A DNA stretch of 64,000 bases, from positions 1 to 64,000 of the forward strand of contig JAKISY010000006.1 of assembly GCA_021648365.1 (NCBI GenBank), read 5' to 3'. The translations under genes and the position numbers were made by a program. Origin of the DNA: Verrucomicrobiales bacterium. GTDB lineage: Bacteria > Verrucomicrobiota > Verrucomicrobiia > Verrucomicrobiales > DEV007. The notes beneath the pieces are model-generated. The model was not told the DNA's origin and searched no databases. It saw only the letters and a list, made by a program, of their open reading frames with translations. Below, one piece after another: positions 60,733 through 64,000 of this stretch. Position 1 is the first letter of the stretch; the number at the start of each line of letters is the position of its first letter.

Positions 60733-61512
60733 ATGAGCGCACAAAATCAAGCCACCATCAAGCCCGCCAACCTGCTTCGTTCCTACGACTGGAAGTTCGA
60801 ATATCAACAAAAGTGCAATCCAGCGAATTCCAACCTGGATCTGATCACCTACGGAACCTACCGCATCGCTCCAGGTGCCACCAGTGACGAACTCTATCAC
60901 CGTAACGAAGAAGCCCTGCTGTTCTGTATGCACGGACAACAGACCATCGAAGTCGAAGGCAAAAGCTACAGCCTGAGCCACTACGACACCCTCTACATCC
61001 CTCTGCAGACCTCTTATGAGATCACAGAAACCTCCGCAGAGGAAGGCGAACTGGTCATCTGCCGTGCTCCTGCCGAAAGCCAACACCAAGTCTTCTACTC
61101 CGAGTGGGAGAAAATCCGAGTCAATGAAGAACGCATCCGTCACTTGGACAAAAAAGAAGTTTATATGATGTTCGACGTTAGCGAAAATGCTGACAAACTG
61201 GTCGCAGGTTACACCATCTACGAACCCTACACCCGCGCTTGGCCACCCCACAATCACACCGACCAAGAGGAAGTTTATATTTTCACTCAAGGACAAGGCT
61301 CGATCGAAGTGTATCCCGACGAAGAACACAAAACCTTCGTTCACAGCATGGACACCATGGACGCCGCCACCATCCCCGTGCTCAACTATCACCCAGTTTA
61401 CAGCCAAGAAGAAGAACTGCACTTCATCTGGTGCCTCGCTGGCGAACGCTACTGGGTAGGCGACAAACACCAATCTTTCATGGACGCCTCAGTCGATGAA
61501 TTGACCACCTAA
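60733..61512 (+). CDS. KduI/IolB-like bicupin isomerase
   Basis: A two-cupin protein of 259 residues similar to 5-deoxy-glucuronate isomerase (IolB) and KduI. The N-terminal cupin has YHRNEEALLFCMHGQQTIEV; the C-terminal cupin holds the metal site in WPPHNHTDQEEVYIFTQGQG (H-x-H-x4-E type) with a further His later (VLNYHPVYSQEEELHFIWC). The family interconverts aldose and ketose forms of uronic or deoxy sugars. It is second in the operon, five bases after the ROK stop. The true substrate is unknown; in this setting an aldose-to-ketose step ahead of the transaldolase is plausible. Confidence 0.82.
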   Translation: MSAQNQATIKPANLLRSYDWKFEYQQKCNPANSNLDLITYGTYRIAPGATSDELYHRNEEALLFCMHGQQTIEVEGKSYSLSHYDTLYIPLQTSYEITETSAEEGELVICRAPAESQHQVFYSEWEKIRVNEERIRHLDKKEVYMMFDVSENADKLVAGYTIYEPYTRAWPPHNHTDQEEVYIFTQGQGSIEVYPDEEHKTFVHSMDTMDAATIPVLNYHPVYSQEEELHFIWCLAGERYWVGDKHQSFMDASVDELTT

Positions 61513-61561
61513 GAACAAAAGCTTTTTTACTCCCGATTTAATACCAAGTAAAACTAATCCC

Positions 61562-63010
61562 ATGAACACAAGCTCACCTGACAGCATCCGTCCGATCTAT
61601 CTCAACGGCGAATGGCGCACCAGCAGCCCAGCCCTCGAAGTCATCAATCCTTCGACAGGCGAGGTTTTTGCCCAAGTCAGCACCATCGACCGCGAAGGAA
61701 CTCGACAAGCCATCGCCGATGCCGACGCCGCTTGGCAAGGCTGGCGCGATCTGACCGGCAAAGAACGCGGCGCCTATTTGCACGCCATCGCCGACGGTAT
61801 CGAAAAGCGCGCTGATGAAATAGCGCATACCATCTCGCTAGAAAACGGCAAACCGCTCGCCCAAGGCAAAGGTGAAGTTGGCATGACCGTGGATCACTTC
61901 CGTTGGTTCGCCGAAGAAGCCCGCCGCACCTATGGACGTGTCATCCCCCATCAAATGCCTGGCAAACGCCATCTCGTCATCCGCCAATCCGTCGGCGTCG
62001 TCGGCGCGATCGCACCGTGGAATTTCCCCCTCGTTCTTGCCGTTCGCAAAGTAGCACCCGCACTAGCAGCCGGCTGCCCAGTGCTGCTCAAACCCGCCAG
62101 CGCCACTCCACTCAGCTCGCTACTACTCGCCGAAGCCGTGCACGAAGCAGGCCTACCAAAAGGAGTGTTCCAATTACTGATCGGCAAAGCACGTGAGATC
62201 GGTGCCGAGCTGATGGAAAACCCCGCCTGCCGCAAGATCACCTTCACCGGTTCGACTGAAGTCGGACGCGAACTCATTCGCCAAAGTGCCGATCAGGTCA
62301 AAAAACTATCGATGGAACTCGGCGGACATGCTCCGCTGATCATCTTCGATGATGCCAATCTCGATACCGCCATCGAAGGTGCGCTGATCACCAAATTCCG
62401 CAACGGCGGTCAATCCTGCATCGCCTCTAACCGTATATATGTGCAAGCAGGTATCTATGAGAAATTCCTCGAAGCTTTTGTCAAAAAAACCCAAGCCCTG
62501 AAAATCGGTGACGGTCTCACAGACGGCATCGACATCGGCCCGCTGATCGACAGCGCAGCAGTGGACACCGCGCTCAAGCACATCGAAGCCGCCACCGCAT
62601 CGGGTGCACGTCTGCTCTGCGGAGGTAAACGCCCTGAAGGATTCAATGACAGCTTCCTCGAAGCCACCGTGCTCGCCGATGTGCCAGAGGACACCCTGTG
62701 CATGAACGAAGAAACCTTCGCCCCTGTCGCTCCGGTATCGGTTTTTGATCACGAAGATGAAGTCATCCAGCGTGCCAACGACACCGACTATGGGCTCGCA
62801 GCCTACGTCTTCACAGAAAATCTCAATCGAGCCTGGCGAGTCGCCGAAGCTCTCGAAGCCGGCACCGTCGGCGTCAACGACGCCGTCCCCTCGACCAGTC
62901 AATGCCCCTTCGGCGGCATCAAACAAAGCGGCCTCGGCCGAGAACTCGGCAGCGAAGGCATCGACGGCTTCCTAGAAAGCAAACACATCTCCTTCGGCGG
63001 AATAGGGTAA
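61562..63010 (+). CDS. GabD-like NAD(P)-dependent semialdehyde dehydrogenase
   Basis: Aldehyde dehydrogenase of 482 residues close to succinate-semialdehyde dehydrogenases. The motifs are AIAPWNFPLVLAVRKVAPAL, TFTGSTEVGRELI, the general base Glu in KLSMELGGHAPLIIFDDAN and the nucleophile Cys in FRNGGQSCIASNR. The C-terminal ETFAPVAPVSVFDHEDE is typical. GabD-like enzymes also oxidise 2-oxoglutarate semialdehyde and 3-sulfolactaldehyde, so the family does not fix the substrate. Position between the cupin isomerase and the transaldolase suggests it oxidises the aldehyde released by the latter. Confidence 0.9.
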   Translation: MNTSSPDSIRPIYLNGEWRTSSPALEVINPSTGEVFAQVSTIDREGTRQAIADADAAWQGWRDLTGKERGAYLHAIADGIEKRADEIAHTISLENGKPLAQGKGEVGMTVDHFRWFAEEARRTYGRVIPHQMPGKRHLVIRQSVGVVGAIAPWNFPLVLAVRKVAPALAAGCPVLLKPASATPLSSLLLAEAVHEAGLPKGVFQLLIGKAREIGAELMENPACRKITFTGSTEVGRELIRQSADQVKKLSMELGGHAPLIIFDDANLDTAIEGALITKFRNGGQSCIASNRIYVQAGIYEKFLEAFVKKTQALKIGDGLTDGIDIGPLIDSAAVDTALKHIEAATASGARLLCGGKRPEGFNDSFLEATVLADVPEDTLCMNEETFAPVAPVSVFDHEDEVIQRANDTDYGLAAYVFTENLNRAWRVAEALEAGTVGVNDAVPSTSQCPFGGIKQSGLGRELGSEGIDGFLESKHISFGGIG

Positions 63011-63038
63011 ACTTAAACTTAAACTTAAACTTAAACTT
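63008..63038. repeat. (TAAACT)n hexamer array
   Basis: Five TAAACT units directly after the dehydrogenase stop, related to GTTTAAG arrays at 37946 and 47568 on the other strand. It sits between two genes of the same operon. Confidence 0.8.
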
Positions 63039-63060
63039 CTACCTTCTACCCAAAAAAAAC

Positions 63061-63723
63061 ATGCAACTATTCCTAGACAGCGCCATCACAGAAGAAATCG
63101 CCTACGCCCTTGAACATTGGGACATGGACGGTCTAACCACTAATCCTCGTCACGTCATGGTGTCCGGAAAACCTTTCCGCACCGTCATCGCCGAAGTTGC
63201 CCAACTGGTCAAAGGCACCGACAAACCCGTCAGCGTCGAGGTCAACCCCCACTTCACTAAATGTGATGAGATCGTCCAACAAGGTCGCGAACTCGCCGCT
63301 TTATCCCCTAACTTTGTCATCAAAGTTGGCGCCTGCGAAGGCGGCTTCAGTGCTATCCGCGAACTCAGCAAGGACGGCATCAAAACCAATGCCACCCTCA
63401 TCATGTCTGTCGCACAAGCTTGGCACGCTGCTCGCGCTGGAGCCTCTTTCATCAGCCCCTTCCTCGGGTGGAAAGATCAGTTCGGCGACTCCCCCGACGC
63501 TTTGATCGGCGAAGTCCGCGCGATGTTGGACGAACACGATTACAAATCCGAGATCATCGCTGCTGCAGTGCGTAACGCTAGACAAATCGGTGATGTCGCC
63601 ATCTCTGGCGCCCATTGCATCACCGCTGGTATAGCCGTTTACAAAGAAAGTTTTGGCAACCCTTACACCACCATGGGTGAAGGCATTTTTCAAAGCGCTT
63701 GGGATCAAACTCCAGAAAGCTAA
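63061..63723 (+). CDS. Small transaldolase with altered phosphate-binding site
   Basis: A 220-residue protein of the short transaldolase/fructose-6-phosphate aldolase family. The layout is FLDSA (Asp6), GLTTNP (26-29), VSVEV with Glu60, and the Schiff-base lysine Lys88 in FVIKVG. Glu60 and Phe134 (SPFLG) are the transaldolase-type residues; the aldolase FSA has Gln and Tyr there. The phosphate-binding Arg after that segment (FSA Arg134 position) is Trp136 here, and the Ser of the ASF motif is Ala169, with Arg171 kept. This suggests the sugar lacks a normal terminal phosphate. No ribosome site is evident upstream. Confidence 0.85.
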   Translation: MQLFLDSAITEEIAYALEHWDMDGLTTNPRHVMVSGKPFRTVIAEVAQLVKGTDKPVSVEVNPHFTKCDEIVQQGRELAALSPNFVIKVGACEGGFSAIRELSKDGIKTNATLIMSVAQAWHAARAGASFISPFLGWKDQFGDSPDALIGEVRAMLDEHDYKSEIIAAAVRNARQIGDVAISGAHCITAGIAVYKESFGNPYTTMGEGIFQSAWDQTPES

Positions 63724-63753
63724 GCTAAATTTTACTCCATCACTCCATACCTC

Positions 63754-64000
63754 ATGCAAAACCATCATTCCAACAGCAACCTCACCACCGATCGACCTAC
63801 CTTCGTCACCCACCTAGAGTGCGGACTCGAAGGCGATCGCTACGAGAGTGACGTCATCCAAGAGCTCTCTAAAGCTGGACGCCCCCTATTGGTCAAATAC
63901 GATCTAGAAGGCATCGCAGCAGCGATCACCAAAGAAGAGCTAGCTTCACGCCCTGCTGATCTGTGGCGCTATCGCGAGTTCCTACCCGTGCGCAAAACAG
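63754..64000 (+). CDS. Threonine-synthase-like PLP enzyme, partial
   Basis: Only the first 82 residues are in the window and the frame is open at the edge. FVTHLECGLEGDRYESDVIQ, GRPLLVKYDLEG and DLWRYREFLPVRKT match the N-terminus of threonine synthase. It follows the transaldolase by 30 bases on the same strand and may be part of the operon or an independent thrC. Relatives include archaeal cysteate synthase, which arose from threonine synthase; there is no evidence for that activity here beyond the odd neighbourhood. Confidence 0.8.
   Translation, partial: MQNHHSNSNLTTDRPTFVTHLECGLEGDRYESDVIQELSKAGRPLLVKYDLEGIAAAITKEELASRPADLWRYREFLPVRKT

Overview
The window looks like a chromosomal segment of a member of the Verrucomicrobiota (PVC group); this is inferred from content, not from a marker gene. 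Supporting traits are a secreted sulfatase, PQQ-type beta-propeller proteins, a Tat-exported Gfo/Idh/MocA oxidoreductase, a large LamG-containing glycosidase-like exoprotein, a fused redoxin/cytochrome c/copper-monooxygenase-like protein, many secreted or lipoprotein products, and intergenic spacers full of degenerate word-like repeats. Base composition is near 50% GC and genes lie on both strands in short runs.

Layout. 1-4203 is a mobile-element scar: a frameshifted ISAs1-type element (with a DruA-like N-terminal domain) abuts a 5'-truncated IS21-type element. 4475-9279 is housekeeping: a tiny lipoprotein, rplS-rnhB-yraN, tRNA-Asp, hslO and a PLP-dependent dehydratase. 9307-19510 mixes secreted hydrolases, an AAA/DUF4143 ATPase, GDPD phosphodiesterase, class I fumarase, a truncated DUF4434 gene, a GNAT and a TetR. 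19567-25106 is decaying: a redoxin-copper oxygenase split by a G9 tract, a 53-residue secreted peptide, a PhoD-like phosphatase, a GH20-like pseudogene and a four-helix-bundle remnant. 25133-37602 has an AI-2E-type permease, an oxidoreductase/propeller pair, MazEF, the sulfatase, a large secreted protein of unknown function, a polysaccharide deacetylase, a phospholipase D and an esterase. 38345-43134 has RecQ, two toxin-antitoxin-like pairs and a lysozyme-like lipoprotein. 43618-59152 has the 1296-residue exoprotein, NagB with a degenerate PIG-L half, a TetR/ECF pair with matching operators, a secreted methyltransferase-like/propeller protein, an M50 protease without a normal start codon, an acyl-carrier-protein relic, an M28 peptidase and a family 5 binding protein.

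59438-64000 is the most interesting functional unit. A ROK regulator with an 18-bp palindrome upstream is followed on the same strand by a KduI/IolB-like cupin isomerase, a GabD-like aldehyde dehydrogenase, a small transaldolase and the start of a threonine-synthase-like gene. The transaldolase has the Schiff-base lysine and transaldolase-type acid/base and gating residues, but the positions that hold the substrate phosphate are changed. I infer a catabolic operon for a sugar acid or sulfonated sugar, similar in logic to transaldolase-type sulfoglycolysis; the substrate is unproven.

Repeats are the second theme: a 72-bp perfect or near-perfect palindrome in three full copies and one half copy, a 28-30 bp element ending two unrelated genes, an 8/9-bp tandem array, and several degenerate spacer families. 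Two frameshifts (transposase, redoxin fusion) fall in C/G homopolymers and both would be repaired by removing one base, so assembly error must be excluded before any biological reading.
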